In this document: positions 36,721 through 50,900 of the stretch, in pieces
Layout: the number at the start of each line of letters is the position of its first letter
Position numbering within the stretch: the first letter of the stretch is position 1
From: Crossaster papposus
Taxonomy: Eukaryota > Echinodermata > Asteroidea > Velatida > Solasteridae
Direction: 5' to 3'
Assembly: GCA_037893245.1 (NCBI GenBank)
Contig: JBAIAA010000543.1
Coordinates: 124,001-188,000, forward strand
Length of the DNA: 64,000 nt
The notes under the pieces: generated by a model
Told to the model about the DNA's origin: nothing
The model's input: the letters and a program-made list of their open reading frames with translations, nothing else
Database searches by the model: none
Made by a program: the position numbers and the translations under genes

Positions 36721-37526
36721 TATATTCACGTGTCTGATTTTCACCTCACTTAGCCTGCTAAGAATGAACAGCAGAGGTAGAAGACAGAGATAGAGTATAT
36801 CCACGTGTCTGATCTACACCTCACTCAGCCTGCTCAGAAGAAACAGCAGGGGTAGAAGACAGAGATAGAGTATATCCACGTGTCTCACTCAGCCTGCTCA
36901 GAAGGAACAGCAGAGGTAGAAGACAGAGATAGTGTATATCCACGTGTCTGATCTACACCTCACTCAGGCTGCTCAGAAGGAACGGCAGAGGTAGAAGACA
37001 GAGATATAGTATATCCACGTGTCTGATCTACACCTCACTCAGCCTGCTCAGAAGGAACAGCAGGGGTAGAAGACAGAGATAGAGTATATCCACGTGTCTC
37101 ACTCAGCCTGCTCAGAAGGAACAGCAGAGGTAGAAGACAGAGATAGTGTATATCCACGTGTCTGATCTACACCTCACTCAGGCTGCTCAGAAGGAACAGC
37201 AGAGGTAGAAGACAAAGATATAGTATATCCACGTGTCTGATTTACACCTCACTTAGCCTTCTCAGAATGAACAGCAGAGGTAGAAGAAAGAGATAGAGTA
37301 TATCCACCTGTCTGATCTACACCTCACTCAACCTGCTCAGAAGGAACACCAGAGGTAGAAGACAGAGATAGAGTATATCCACGTGTCTGATCTACACCTC
37401 ACTCAGCCTGCTCAGAAGGAACAGCAGAGGTAGAAGACAGAGATAGAGTATATCCACGTGTCTCACTCAGCCTACTCAGAAGGAACAGCAGAGGTAGAAG
37501 ACAGAGATAGAGTATATCCACGTGTC
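36093..37526 (+). repeat. 1,434-bp unit, copy 1
   Basis: Twenty monomers (14 L + 6 S), 11 bp short of five 289-bp units. Markers are GATAGTG S monomers, CTCAAAAGG (about 36,470), ACAACGATAG (about 36,634), GATTTTCACC (about 36,736), AACGGCAG (about 36,982) and the CACCTG/CTCAACC pair. GTCGCACTC near 36,379 is private to this copy. Confidence 0.9.
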
Positions 37527-38896
37527 TCACTCACCTTGCTCAGAAGGAACAGCAGAGGTAGAAGACAGAGATAGTGTATATCCACGTGTCTGATCTACAC
37601 CTCACTCAGGCTGCTCAGAAGGAACAGCAGAGGTAGAAGACAGAGATATAGTATATCCACGTGTCTGATTTACACCTCACTTAGCCTTCTCAGAATGAAC
37701 AGCAGAGGTAGAAGACAGAGATAGAGTATATTCACGTGTCTGATATACACCTCACTCAGCCTGCTCAGAAGGAACAGCAGGGGTAGAAGACAGAGATCGA
37801 GTATATCCACGTGTCTCACTCAGCCTGCTCAGAAGGAACAGCAGAGGTAGAAGACAGAGATAGTGTATATCCACGTGTCTGATCTACACCTCACTCAGGC
37901 TGCTCAAAAGGAACAGCAGAGGTAGAAGACAGAGATAGAGTATATCCACGTGTCTGATTTACACCTCACTTAGCCTGCTCAGAATGAACAGCAGGGGTAG
38001 AAGACAGAGATAGAGTATATCCACGTGTCTCACTCAGCCTGCTCAGAAGGAACAGCAGAGGTAGAAGACAACGATAGTGTATATCCACGTGTCTGATCTA
38101 CACCTCACTCAGGCTGCTCAGAAGGAACAGCAGAGGTAGAAGACAGAGATAGAGTATATTCACGTGTCTGATTTTCACCTCACTTAGCCTGCTAAGAATG
38201 AACAGCAGAGGTAGAAGACAGAGATAGAGTATATCCACGTGTCTGATCTACACCTCACTCAGCCTGCTCAGAAGAAACAGCAGGGGTAGAAGATAGAGAT
38301 AGAGTATATCCACGTGTCTCACTCAGCCTGCTCAGAAGGAACAGCAGAGGTAGAAGACAGAGATAGTGTATATCCACGTGTCTGATCTACACCTCACTCA
38401 GGCTGCTCAGAAGGAACGGCAGAGGTAGAAGACAGAGATATAGTATATCCACGTGTCTGATCTACACCTCACTCAGCCTGCTCAGAAGGAACAGCAGGGG
38501 TAGAAGACAGAGATAGAGTATATCCACGTGTCTCACTCAGCCTGCTCAGAAGGAACAGCAGAGGTAGAAGACAGAGATAGTGTATATCCACGTGTCTGAT
38601 CTACACCTCACTCAGGCTGCTCAGAAGGAACAGCAGAGGTAGAAGACAAAGATATAGTATATCCACGTGTCTGATTTACACCTCACTTAGCCTTCTCAGA
38701 ATGAACAGCAGAGGTAGAAGAAAGAGATAGAGTATATCCACCTGTCTGATCTACACCTCACTCAACCTGCTCAGAAGGAACACCAGAGGTAGAAGACAGA
38801 GATAGAGTATATCCACGTGTCTGATCTACACCTCACTCAGCCTGCTCAGAAGGAACAGCAGAGGTAGAAGACAGAGATAGAGTATATCCACGTGTC
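37527..38896 (+). repeat. 1,434-bp unit, copy 2, lacking one S monomer (1,370 bp)
   Basis: It matches copy 1 with all its markers at offset 1,434 (ACAACGATAG near 38,068) until the end, where the CCTACTC S monomer is absent. This makes the copy 64 bp shorter. Private change: GATATACACC near 37,742. Confidence 0.9.
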
Positions 38897-39827
38897 TCAC
38901 TCACCTTGCTCAGAAGGAACAGCAGAGGTAGAAGACAGAGATAGTGTATATCCACGTGTCTGATCTACACCTCACTCAGGCTGCTCAGAAGGAACAGCAG
39001 AGGTAGAAGACAGAGATATAGTATATCCACGTGTCTGATTTACACCTCACTTAGCCTTCTCAGAATGAACAGCAGAGGTAGAAGACAGAGATAGATTATA
39101 TCCACGTGTCTGATCTACACCTCACTCAGCCTGCTCAGAAGGAACAGCAGGGGTAGAAGACAGAGATAGAGTATATCCACGTGTCTCACTCAGCCTGCTC
39201 AGAAGGAACAGCAGAGGTTGAAGACAGAGATAGTGTATATCCACGTGTCTGATCTACACCTCACTCAGGCTGCTCAAAAGGAACAGCAGAGGTAGAAGAC
39301 AGAGATAGAGTATATCCACGTGTCTGATTTACACCTCACTTAGCCTGCTCAGAATGAACAGCAGGGGTAGAAGACAGAAATAGAGTATATCCACGTGTCT
39401 CACTCAACCTGCTCAGAAGGAACAGCATAGGTAGAAGACAGAGATAGTGTATATCCACGTGTCTGATCTACACCTCACTCAGGCTGCTCAGAAGGAACAG
39501 CAGAGGTAGAAGACAAAGATATAGTATATCCACGTGTCTGATTTACACCTCACTTAGCCTTCTCAGAATGAACAGCAGAGGTAGAAGAAAGAGATAGAGT
39601 ATATCCACCTGTCTGATCTACACCTCACTCAACCTGCTCAGAAGGAACACCAGAGGTAGAAGACAGAGATAGAGTATATCCACGTGTCTGATCTACACCT
39701 CACTCAGCCTGCTCAGAAGGAACAGCAGAGGTAGAAGACAGAGATAGAGTATATCCACGTGTCTCACTCAGCCTACTCAGAAGGAACAGCAGAGGTAGAA
39801 GACAGAGATAGAGTATATCCACGTGTC
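38897..39827 (+). repeat. 1,434-bp unit, copy 3, internally deleted (931 bp)
   Basis: It follows copy 2 and keeps the left part (CTCAAAAGG near 39,285) and the right part (ACAAAGATATAG, CACCTG/CTCAACC, CCTACTC). The middle bearing ACAACGATAG, GATTTTCACC and AACGGCAG is missing. The length equals 9 L + 4 S, so the loss is in whole monomers. Private marks: GACAGAAATAG and AACAGCATAGG near 39,376-39,430. Confidence 0.88.
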
Positions 39828-41047
39828 TCACTCACCTTGCTCAGAAGGAACAGCAGAGGTAGAAGACAGAGATAGTGTATATCCACGTGTCTGATCTACA
39901 CCTCACTCAGGCTGCTCAGAAGGAACAGCAGAGGTAGAAGACAGATATATAGTATATCCACGTGTCTGATTTACACCTCACTTAGCCTTCTCAGAATGAA
40001 CAGCAGAGGTAGAAGACAGAGATAGAGTATATCCACGTGTCTGATCTACACCTCACTCAGCCTGCTCAGAAGGAACAGCAGGGGTAGAAGACAGAGATAG
40101 AGTATATCCACGTGTCTCACTCAGCCTGCTCAGAAGGAACAGCAGAGGTAGAAGACAGAGATAGTGTATATCCACGTGTCTGATCTACACCTCACTCAGG
40201 CTGCTCAAAAGGATCAGCAGAGGTAGAAGACAGAGATAGAGTATATCCACGTGTCTGATTTACACCTCACTTAGCCTGCTCAGAATGAACAGCAGGGGTA
40301 GAAGACAGAGATAGAGTATATCCACGTGTCTCACTCAGCCTGCTCAGAAGGAACAGCAGAGGTAGAAGACAACGATAGTGTATATCCACGTGTCTGATCT
40401 ACACCTCACTCAGGCTGCTCAGAAGGAACAGCAGAGGTAGAAGACAGAGATAGAGTATATTCACGTGTCTGATTTTCACCTCACTTAGCCTGCTAAGAAT
40501 GAACAGCAGAGGTAGAAGACAGAGATAGAGTATATCCACGTGTCTGATCTACACCTCACTCAGCCTGCTCAGAAGAAACAGCAGGGGTAGAAGACAGAGA
40601 TAGAGTATATCCACGTGTCTCAATCAGCCTGCTCAGAAGGAACAGCAGAGGTAGAAGACAGAGATAGTGTATATCCACGTGTCTGATCTACACCTCACTC
40701 AGGCTGCTCAGAAGGAACGGCAGAGGTACAAGACAGAGATATAGTATATCCACGTGTCTGATCTACACCTCACTCAGCCTGCTCAGAAGGAACAGCAGGG
40801 GTAGAAGACAGAGATAGAGTATATCCACGTGTCTCACTCAGCCTGCTCAGAAGGAACAGCAGAGGTAGAAGACAGAGATAGTGTATATCCACGTGTCTGA
40901 TCTACACCTCACTCAGGCTGCTCAGAAGGAACAGCAGAGGTAGAAGACAAAGATATAGTATATCCACGTGTCTGATTTACACCTCACTTAGCCTTCTCAG
41001 AATGAACAGCAGAGGTAGAAGAAAGAGATAGAGTATATCCACCTGTC
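39828..41047 (+). repeat. 1,434-bp unit, copy 4 (1,220 bp, interrupted on the right)
   Basis: Markers in order are CTCAAAAGGATC (about 40,206), ACAACGATAG (about 40,370), GATTTTCACC (about 40,471) and AACGGCAG with GTACAAG (about 40,718). After the CACCTG monomer it passes to the right member of the 5,981-bp pair at 41,048 instead of the expected CTCAACC monomer. Confidence 0.87.
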
Positions 41048-42701
41048 TGATCTACACCTCACTCAGGGTGCTCAGAAGGAACAGCAGAGGTAGAAGACAG
41101 AGATAGAGTATATCCACGTGTCTCACTCACCTTGCTCAGAAGGAACAGCAGAGGTAGAAGACAGAGATAGAGTATATCCACGTGTCTCACTCAGCCTGAT
41201 CAAAAGGAACAGCAGAGGTAGAAGATAGAGATAGAGTATATCCACGTGTCTCACCCAGGCTGCTCAGAAGGAACAGCAGAGGTAGAAGACAGAGATAGAG
41301 TATATTCACGTGTCTGATCTACACCTCACTCAGCCTGCTCAGAAGGAACAGCAGAGGTAGAAGACAGAGATAGAGTATATCCACGTGTCTCACTCAGCCT
41401 TCTCAGAAGGAACAGCAGTGGTAGAAGACAGTGATAGAGTATATCCACGTGTCTCACTCAGCCTGCTCAGAAGGAACAGCAGAGGTAGAAGACAGAGATA
41501 GAGTATATCCACGTGTCTCACTCAGCCTACTCAGAAGGAACAGCAGAGGTAGAAGACAGAGATAGAGTATATCCACGTGTCTCACTCACCTTGCTCAGAA
41601 GGAACAGCAGAGGTAGAAGACAGAGATAGAGTATATCCACGTGTCTCACTCAGCCTGCTCAGAAGGAACAGCAGAGGTAGAAGACAGAGATAGAGTATAT
41701 CCACGTGTCTGATCTACACCTCACTCAGCAGGCTCAGAAGGAACAACAGAGGTAAAAGACAGAGATAGAGTATATCCACGTGTCTCACTCAGCCTGCTCA
41801 GAAGGAACAGCAGAGGTAGAAGACAGAGATAGAGTATATTCACGTGTCTGATCTACACCTCACTCAGGCTGCTCAGAAGGAACATCAGAGGTTGAAGACA
41901 GAGATATAGTATATCCACGTGTCTGATTTACACCTCACTTAGCCTGCTCCGAATGAACAGCAGGGGTAGAAGACAGAGATAGAGTATATCCACGTGTCTG
42001 ATCTACACCTCACTCAGCCTGCTCAGAAGGAACAGCAGGGGTAGAAGACAGAGATAGAGTATATCCACGTGTCTCACTCAGCCTGCTCAGAAGGAACAGC
42101 AGAGGTAGAAGACAGAGATAGTGTATATCCACGTGTCTGATCTACACCTCACTCAGGCTGCTCAGAAGGAACAGCAGAGGTAGAAGACAGAGATATAGTA
42201 TATCCACGTGTCTGATTTACACCTCACTTAGCCTTCTCAGAATGAACAGCAGATGTAGAAGACAGAGATAGAGTATATCCACGTGTCTGATCTACACCTC
42301 ACTCAGCCTGCTCAGAAGGAACAGCAGGGGTAGAAGACAGAGATAGAGTATATCCACGTGTCTCACTCAGCCTGCTCAGAAGGAACAGCAGAGGTAGAAG
42401 ACAGAGATAGTGTATATCCACTTGTCTGATCTACACCTCACTCAGGCTGCTCAGAAGGAACAGCAGAGGTAGAAGACAGAGATATAGTATATCCACGTGT
42501 CTGATTTACACCTCACTTAGCCTGCTCAGAATGAACAGCAGGGGTAGAAGACAGAGATAGAGTATATCCACGTGTCTCACTCAGCCTGCTCAGAAGGAAC
42601 AGCAGAGGTAGAAGACAAAGATAGTGTATATCCACGTGTCTGATCTACACCTCACTCAGGCTGCTCAGAAGGAACAGCAGAGGTAGAAGACAGAGATATA
42701 G
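41048..42701 (+). repeat. Right member of the pair 5,981 bp apart
   Basis: Counterpart of 35,067-36,720. The pair flanks the four versions of the 1,434-bp unit, as expected if expansion of that unit pushed apart two parts of an older tandem repeat. Private: CTGATCAAAAGG near 41,197 and TGCTCCGAATG near 41,946. Confidence 0.83.
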
Positions 42702-44080
42702 TATATCCACGTGTCTGATTTACACCTCACTTAGCCTGCTCAGAATGAACAGCAGAGGTAGAAGACAGAGATAGAGTATATTCACGTGTCTGATCTACAC
42801 CTCACTCAGCCTGCTCAGAAGGAACAGCAGAGGTAGAAGACAGAGATAGAGTATATCCACGTGTCTCACTCAGCCTTCTCAGAAGGAACAGCAGTGGTAG
42901 AAGACAGTGATAGAGTATATCCACGTGTCTCACTCAGCCTGCTCAGAAGGAACAGCAGAGGTTGAAGACAGAGATATAGTATATCCACGTGTCTGATTTA
43001 CACCTCACTTAGCCTGCTCAGAATGAACAGCAGGGGTAGAAGACAGAGATAGAGTATATCCACGTGTCTGATCTACACCTCACTCAGCCTGCTCAGAAGG
43101 AACAGCAGGGGTAGAAGACAGAGATAGAGTATATCCACGTGTCTCACTCAGCCTGCTCAGAAGGAACAGCAGAGGTAGAAGACAGAGATAGTGTATATTC
43201 ACGTGTCTGATCTACACCTCACTCAGGCTGCTCAGAAGGAACATCAGAGGTTGAAGACAGAGATATAGTATATCCACGTGTCTGATTTACATCTCACTTA
43301 GCCTGCTCAGAATGAACAGCAGGGGTAGAAGACAGAGATAGAGTATATCCACGTGTCTGATCTACACCTCACTCAGCCTGCTCAGAAGGAACAGCAGGGG
43401 TAGAAGACAGAGATAGAGTATATCCACGTGTCTCACTCAGCCTGCTCAGAAGGAACAGCAGAGGTAGAAGACAGAGATAGTGTATATCCACGTGTCTGAT
43501 CTACACCTCACTCAGGCTGCTCAGAAGGAACAGCAGAGGTAGAAGACAGAGATATAGTATATCCACGTGTCTGATTTACACCTCACTTAGCCTTCTCAGA
43601 ATGAACAGCAGATGTAGAAGACAGAGATAGAGTATATCCACGTGTCTGATCTACACCTCACTCAGCCTGCTCAGAAGGAACAGCAGGGGTAGAAGACAGA
43701 GATAGAGTATATCCACGTGTCTCACTCAGCCTGCTCAGAAGGAACAGCAGAGGTAGAAGACAGAGATAGTGTATATCCACTTGTCTGATCTACACCTCAC
43801 TCAGGCTGCTCAGAAGGAACAGCAGAGGTAGAAGACAGAGATAGAGTATATCCACGTGTCTGATTTACACCTCACTTAGCCTGCTCAGAATGAACAGCAG
43901 GGGTAGAAGACAGAGATAGAGTATATCCACGTGTCTCACTCAGCCTGCTCAGAAGGAACAGCAGAGGTAGAAGACAAAGATAGTGTATATCCACGTGTCT
44001 GATCTACACCTCACTCAGGCTGCTCAGAAGGAACAGCAGAGGTAGAAGAAAGAGATAGAGTATATTCACGTGTCTGATTT
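41830..44080 (+). repeat. Duplication with 1,359-bp spacing
   Basis: About 41,830-42,720 matches about 43,190-44,080. Anchors are TCTGATTTAC (41,922 and 43,281), AGATGTAG (about 42,251 and 43,610) and AAGACAAAG (42,612 and 43,971). The spacing equals 13 L + 6 S. CCACTTGTC, a G>T loss of the CpG, is shared by both copies (about 42,421 and 43,780). Confidence 0.83.
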
Positions 44081-45600
44081 ACACCTCACTTAGCCTGCTA
44101 AGAATGAACAGCAGAGGTAGAAGACAGAGATAGAGTATATCCACGTGTCTGATCTACACCTCACTCAGCCTGCTCAGAAGAAACAGCAGGGGTAGAAGAC
44201 AGAGATAGAGTATATCCACGTGTCTCACTCAGCCTGCTCAGAAGGAACAGCAGAGGTAGAAGACAGAGATAGTGTATATCCACGTGTCTGATCTACACCT
44301 CACTCAGGCTGCTCAGAAGGAACAGCAGAGGTAGAAGACAGAGATATAGTATATCCACGTGTCTGATTTACACCTCACTTAGCCTGCTCAGAATGAACAG
44401 CAGAGGTAGAAGACAGAGATAGAGTATATTCACGTGTCTGATCTACACCTCACTCAGCCTGCTCAGAAGGAACAGCAGAGGTAGAAGACAGAGATAGAGT
44501 ATATCCACGTGTCTCACTCAGCCTTCTCAGAAGGAACAGCAGTGGTAGAAGACAGTGATAGAGTATATCCACGTGTCTCACTCAGCCTGCTCAGAAGGAA
44601 GAGCAGAGGTAGAAGACAGAGATAGAGTATATCCACGTGTCTCACCCAGCCTACTCAGAAGGAACAGCAGTGGTAGAAGACAGAGATAGAGTATATCCAC
44701 GTGTCTCACTCACCTTGCTCAGAAGAAACAGCAGAGGTAGAAGACAGAGATAGAGTATATCCACGTGTCTCACTCAGCCTGCTCAGAAGGAACAGCAGAG
44801 GTAGAAGACAGAGATAGAGTATATCCACGTGTCTGATCTACACCTCACTCAGCAGGCTCAGAAGGAACAACATAGGTAAAAGACAGAGATAGAGTATATC
44901 CACGTGTCTCACTCAGCCTGCTCAGAAGGAACAGCAGAGGTAGAAGACAGAGATAGAGTATATTCACGTGTCTGATCTACACCTCACTCAGGCTGCTCAG
45001 AAGGAACATCAGAGCTTGAAGACAGAGATATAGTATATCCACGTGTCTGATTTACACCTCACTTAGCCTGCTCAGAATGAACAGCAGGGGTAGAAGACAG
45101 AGATAGAGTATATCCACGTGTCTGATCTACACCTCACTCAGCCTGCTTAGAAGGAACAGCAGGGGTAGAATACAGAGATAGAGTATATCCACGTGTCTCA
45201 CTCAGCCTGCTCAGAAGGAACAGCAGAGGTAGAAGACAGAGATAGTGTATATCCACGTGTCTGATCTACACCTCTCTCAGGCTGCTCAGAAGGAACAGCA
45301 GAGGTAGAAGACAGAGATATAGTATATCCACGTGTCTGATGTACACCTCACTTAGCCTTCTCAGAATGAACAGCAGATGTAGAAGACAGAGATAGAGTAT
45401 ATCCACGTGTCTGATCTACAGCTCACTCAGCCTGCTCAGAAGGAACAGCAGGGGTAGAAGACAGATATAGAGTATATCCACGTGTCTCACTCAGCCTGCT
45501 CAGAAGGAACAGCAGAGGTAGAAGACAGAGATAGTGTATTTCCACGTGTCTGATCTACACCTCACTCAGGCTGCTCAGAAGGAACAGCAGAGGTAGAAGA
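43600..45600 (+). repeat. About 2-kb segment repeated at offset 2,343, copy 1
   Basis: It matches about 45,943-47,943. Anchors are GCCTTCTCAG (44,521 and 46,864), AGAGCTTGAA (45,011 and 47,354) and ACAGCTCACTC (about 45,419 and 47,762). The spacing equals 21 L + 12 S. It contains an S-run near 44,510-44,830. A private CACCTCTCTCAG lies near 45,271. Confidence 0.85.
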
Positions 45601-45942
45601 CAGAGATATAGTATATCCACGTGTCTGATTTACACCTCACTTAGCCTGCTCAGAATGAACAGCAGAGGTAGAAGACAGAGATAGAGTATATTCACGTGTC
45701 TGATCTACACCTCACTCAGCCTGCTCAGAAGGAACAGCAGAGGTAGAAGACAGAGATAGAGTATATCCACGTGTCTGATCTACACCTCACTCAGCCTGCT
45801 TAGAAGGAACAGCAGGGGTAGAATACAGAGATAGAGTATATCCACGTGTCTCACTCAGCCTGCTCAGAAGGAACAGCAGAGGTAGAAGACAGAGATAGTG
45901 TATATCCACGTGTCTGATCTACACCTCACTCAGGCTGCTCAG

Positions 45943-47943
45943 AAGGAACAGCAGATGTAGAAGACAGAGATAGAGTATATCCACGTGTCTGATCTACAGC
46001 TCACTCAGCCTGCTCAGAAGGAACAGCAGGGGTAGAAGACAGATATAGAGTATATCCACGTGTCTCACTCAGCCTGCTCAGAAGGAACAGCAGAGGTAGA
46101 AGACAGAGATAGTGTATATCCACTTGTCTGATCTACACCTCACTCAGGCTGCTCAGAAGGAACAGCAGAGGTAGAAGACAGAGATAGAGTATATCCACGT
46201 GTCTGATGTACACCTCACTTAGCCTGCTCAGAATGAACAGCAGGGGTAGAAGACAGAGATAGAGTATATCCACGTGTCTCAATCAGCCTGCTCAGAAGGA
46301 ACAGCAGAGGTAGAAGACAAAGATAGTGTATATCCACGTGTCTGATCTACACCTCACTCAGGCTGCTCAGAAGGAACAGCAGAGGTAGAAGACAGAGATA
46401 GAGTATATTCACGTGTCTGATTTACACCTCACTTAGCCTGCTAAGAATGAACAGCAGAGGTAGAAGACAGAGATAGAGTATATCCACGTGTCTGATCTAC
46501 ACCTCACTCAGCCTGCTCAGAAGAAACAGCAGGGGTAGAAGACAGAGATATAGTATATCCACGTGTCTCACTCAGCCTGCTCAGAAGGAACAGCAGAGGT
46601 AGAAGACAGAGATAGTGTATATCCACGTGTCTGATCTACACCTCACTCAGGCTGCTCAGAAGGAACAGCAGAGGTAGAAGACAGAGATATAGTATATCCA
46701 CGTGTCTGATTTACACCTCACTTAGCCTGCTCAGAATGAACAGCAGAGGTAGAAGACAGAGATAGAGTATATTCACGTGTCTGATCTACACCTCACTCAG
46801 CCTGCTCAGAAGGAACAGCAGAGGTAGAAGACAGAGATAGAGTATATCCACGTGTCTCACTCAGCCTTCTCAGAAGGAACAGCAGTGGTAGAAGACAGTG
46901 ATAGAGTATATCCACGTGTCTCACTCAGCCTGCTCAGAAGGAACAGCAGAGGTAGAAGACAGAGATAGAGTATATCCACGTGTCTCACTCAGCCTACTCA
47001 GAAGAAACAGCAGAGGTAGAAGACAGAGATATAGTATATCCACGTGTCTCACTCACCTTGCTCAGAAGGAACAGCAGAGGTAGAAGACAGAGATAGAGTA
47101 TATCCACGTGTCTCACTCAGCCTGCTCAGAAGGAACAGCAGAGGTAGAAGACAGAGATAGAGTATATCCACGTGTCTGATCTACACCTCACTCAGCAGGC
47201 TCAGAAGGAACAACATAGGTAAAAGACAGAGATATAGTATATCCACGTGTCTCACTCAGCCTGCTCAGAAGGAACAGCAGAGGTAGAAGACAGAGATAGA
47301 GTATATTCACGTGTCTGATCTACACCTCACTCAGGCTGCTCAGAAGGAACATCAGAGCTTGAAGACAGAGATATAGTATATCCACGTGTCTGATTTACAC
47401 CTCACTTAGCCTGCTCAGAATAAACAGCAGGGGTAGAAGACAGAGATAGAGTATATCCACGTGTCTGATCTACACCTCACTCAGCCTGCTCAGAAGGAAC
47501 AGCATGGGTAGAATACAGAGATAGAGTATATCCACGTGTCTCACTCAGCCTGCTCAGAAGGAACAGCAGAGGTAGAAGACAGAGATAGTGTATATCCACG
47601 TGTCTGATCTACACCTCACTCAGGCTGCTCAGAAGGAACAGCAGAGGTAGAAGACAGAGATATAGTATATCCACGTGTCTGATTTACACCTCACTTAGCC
47701 TTCTCAGAATGAACAGCAGATGTAGAAGACAGAGATAGAGTATATCCACGTGTCTGATCTACAGCTCACTCAGCCTGCTCAGAAGGAACAGCAGGGGTAG
47801 AAGACAGATATAGAGTATATCCACGTGTCTCACTCAGCCTGCTCAGAAGGAACAGCAGAGGTAGAAGACAGAGATAGTGTATATCCACTTGTCTGATCTA
47901 CACCTCACTCAGGCTGCTCAGAAGGAACAGCAGAGGTAGAAGA
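45943..47943 (+). repeat. Copy 2 of the 2,343-bp-spaced segment
   Basis: See 43,600-45,600. The part from about 47,270 to 48,020 recurs again at offset 2,407 (AGAGCTTGAA at 49,761, AGATGTAG near 50,125, CCACTTGTC near 50,290). That spacing is exactly one 64-bp monomer longer. Private: AGAATAAAC near 47,418. Confidence 0.85.
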
Positions 47944-50900
47944 CAGAGATAGAGTATATCCACGTGTCTGATTTACACCTCACTTAGCCTGCTCAGAATG
48001 AACAGCAGGGGTAGAAGACAGAGATAGAGTATATCCACGTGTCTGATCTACACCTCACTCAGCCTGCTCAGAAGAAACAGCAGGGGTAGAAGACAGAGAT
48101 AGAGTATATCCACGTGTCTCACTCAGCCTGCTCAGAAGGAACAGCAGAGGTAGAAGACAGAGATAGTGTATATCCACGTGTCTGATCTACACCTCACTCA
48201 GGCTGCTCAGAAGGAACAGCAGAGGTAGAAGACAGAGATATAGTATATCCACGTGTCTGATTTACACCTCACTTAGCCTGCTCAGAATGAACAGCAGAGG
48301 TAGAAGACAGAGATATAGTATATCCACGTGTCTGATCTACACCTCACTCAGCCTTCTCAGAAGGAACAGCAGGGGTAGAAGACAGAGATAGAGTATATCC
48401 ACGTGTCTCACTCAGCCTGCTCAGAAGGAACAGCAGAGGTAGAAGACAAAGATAGTGTATATCCACGTGTCTGATCTACACCTCACTCAGGCTGCTCAGA
48501 AGGAACAGCAGAGGTAGAAGACAGAGATAGAGTATATTCACGTGTCTGATTTACACCTCACTTAGCCTGCTAAGAATGAACAGCAGAGGTAGAAGACAGA
48601 GATAGAGTATATCCACGTGTCTGATCTACACCTCACTCAGCCTGCTCAGAAGAAACAGCAGGGGTAGAAGACAGAGATAGAGTATATCCACGTGTCTCAC
48701 TCAGCCTGGTCAGAAGGAACAGCAGAGGTAGAAGAAAGAGATAGTGTATATCCACGTGTCTGATCTACACCTCACTCAGGCTGCTCAGAAGGAACAGCAG
48801 AGGTAGAAGACAGAGATATAGTATATCCACGTGTCTGATTTACACCTCATTGAGCCTGCTCAGAATGAACAGCAGAGGTAGAAGACAGAGATAGAGTATA
48901 TTAACGTGTCTGATCTACACCTCACTCAGCCTGCTCAGAAGGAACAGCAGAGGTAGAAGACAGAGATAGAGTATATCCACGTGTCTCACTCAGCCTTCTC
49001 AGAAGGAACAGCAAAGGTAGAAGACAGTGATAGAGTATATCCACGTGTCTCACTCAGCCTGCTCAGAAGGAACAGCAGAGGTAGAAGACAGAGATAGAGT
49101 ATATCCACGTGTCTCACTCAGCCTACTCAGAAGGAACAGCAGAGGTAGAAGACAGAGATAGAGTTTATCCACGTGTCTCACTCACCTTGCTCAGAAGGAA
49201 CAGCAGAGGTAGAAGACAGAGATAGAGTATATCCACGTGTCTCACTCAGCCTGCTCAAAAGGAACAGCAGAGGTAGAAGACAGAGATAGAGTATATCCAC
49301 GTGTCTGATCTACACCTCACTCAGCAGGCTCAGAAGAAACAACATAGGTAAAAGACAGAGATAGAGTATATCCACGTGTCTCACTCAGCCTGCTCAGAAG
49401 GAACAGCAGAGGTAGAAGACAGATATATAGTATATCCACGTGTCTGATTTACACCTCACTTAGCCTGCTCAGAATGAACAGCAGAGGTAGAAGACAGAGA
49501 TAGAGTATATTCACGTGTCTGATCTACACCTCACTCAGCCTGCTCAGAAGGAACAGCAGAGGTAGAAGACAGAGATAGAGTATATCCACGTGTCTCACTC
49601 AGCCTTCTCAGAAGGAACAGCAGTGGTAGAAGACAGTGATAGAGTATATCCACGTGTCTCACTCAGCCTGCTCAGAAGGAACAGCAGAGGTAGAAGACAG
49701 AGATAGAGTATATTCACGTGTCTGATCCACACCTCACTCAGGCTGCTCAGAAGGAACATCAGAGCTTGAAGACAGAGATATAGTATATCCACGTGTCTGA
49801 TTTACACCTCACTTAGCCTGCTCAGAATGAACAGCAGGGGTAGAAGACAGAGATGGAGTATATCCACGTGTCTGATCTACACCTCACTCAGCCTGCTCAG
49901 AAGGAACAGCAGGGGTAGAAGACAGAGATAGAGTATATCCACGTGTCTCACTCAGCCTGCTCAGAAGGAACAGCAGAGGTAGAAGACAGAGATAGTGTAT
50001 ATCCACGTGTCTGATCTACACCTCACTCAGGCTGCTCAGAAGGAACAGCAGAGGTAGAAGACAGAGATATAGTATATCCACGTGTCTGATTTACACCTCA
50101 CTTAGCCTTCTCAGAATGAACAGCAGATGTAGAAGACAGAGATAGAGTATATCCACGTGTCTGATCTACACCTCACTCAGCCTGCTCAGAAGGAACAGCA
50201 GGGGTAGAAGACAGATATAGAGTATATCCACGTGTCTCACTCAGCCTGCTCAGAAGGAACAGCAGAGGTAGAAGACAGAGATAGTGTATATCCACTTGTC
50301 TGATCTACACCTCACTCAGGCTGCTCAGAAGGAACAGCAGAGGTAGAAGACAGAGATAGAGTATATCCACGTGTCTGATTTACACCTCACTTAGCCTGCT
50401 CAGAATGAACAGCAGGGGTAGAAGACAGAGATAGAGTATATCCACGTGTCTCACTCAGCCTGCTCAGAAGGAACAGCAGAGGTAGAAGACAAAGATAGTG
50501 TATATCCACGTGTCTGATCTACACCTCACTCAGGCTGCTCAGAAGGAACAGCAGAGGTAGAAGACAGAGATAGAGTATATTCACGTGTCTGATTTACACC
50601 TCACTTAGCCTGCTAAGAATGAACAGCAGAGGTAGAAGACAGAGATAGAGTATATCCACGTGTCTGATCTACACCTCTCTCAGCCTGCTCAGAAGAAACA
50701 GCAGGGGTAGAAGACAGAGATAGAGTATATCCACGTGTCTCACTCAGCCTGCTCAGAAGGAACAGCAGAGGTAGAAGACAGAGATAGTGTATATCCACGT
50801 GTCTGATCTACACCTCACTCAGGCTGCTCAGAAGGAACAGCAGAGGTAGAAGACAGAGATATAGTATATCCACGTGTCTGATTTACACCTCACTTAGCCT

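Noticed and set aside
46898..47083. 61-codon plus-strand frame
   Set aside because: It begins at the GTG of CAGTGATAG in an S-run and stays open only because four S monomers follow each other; no independent support for coding.
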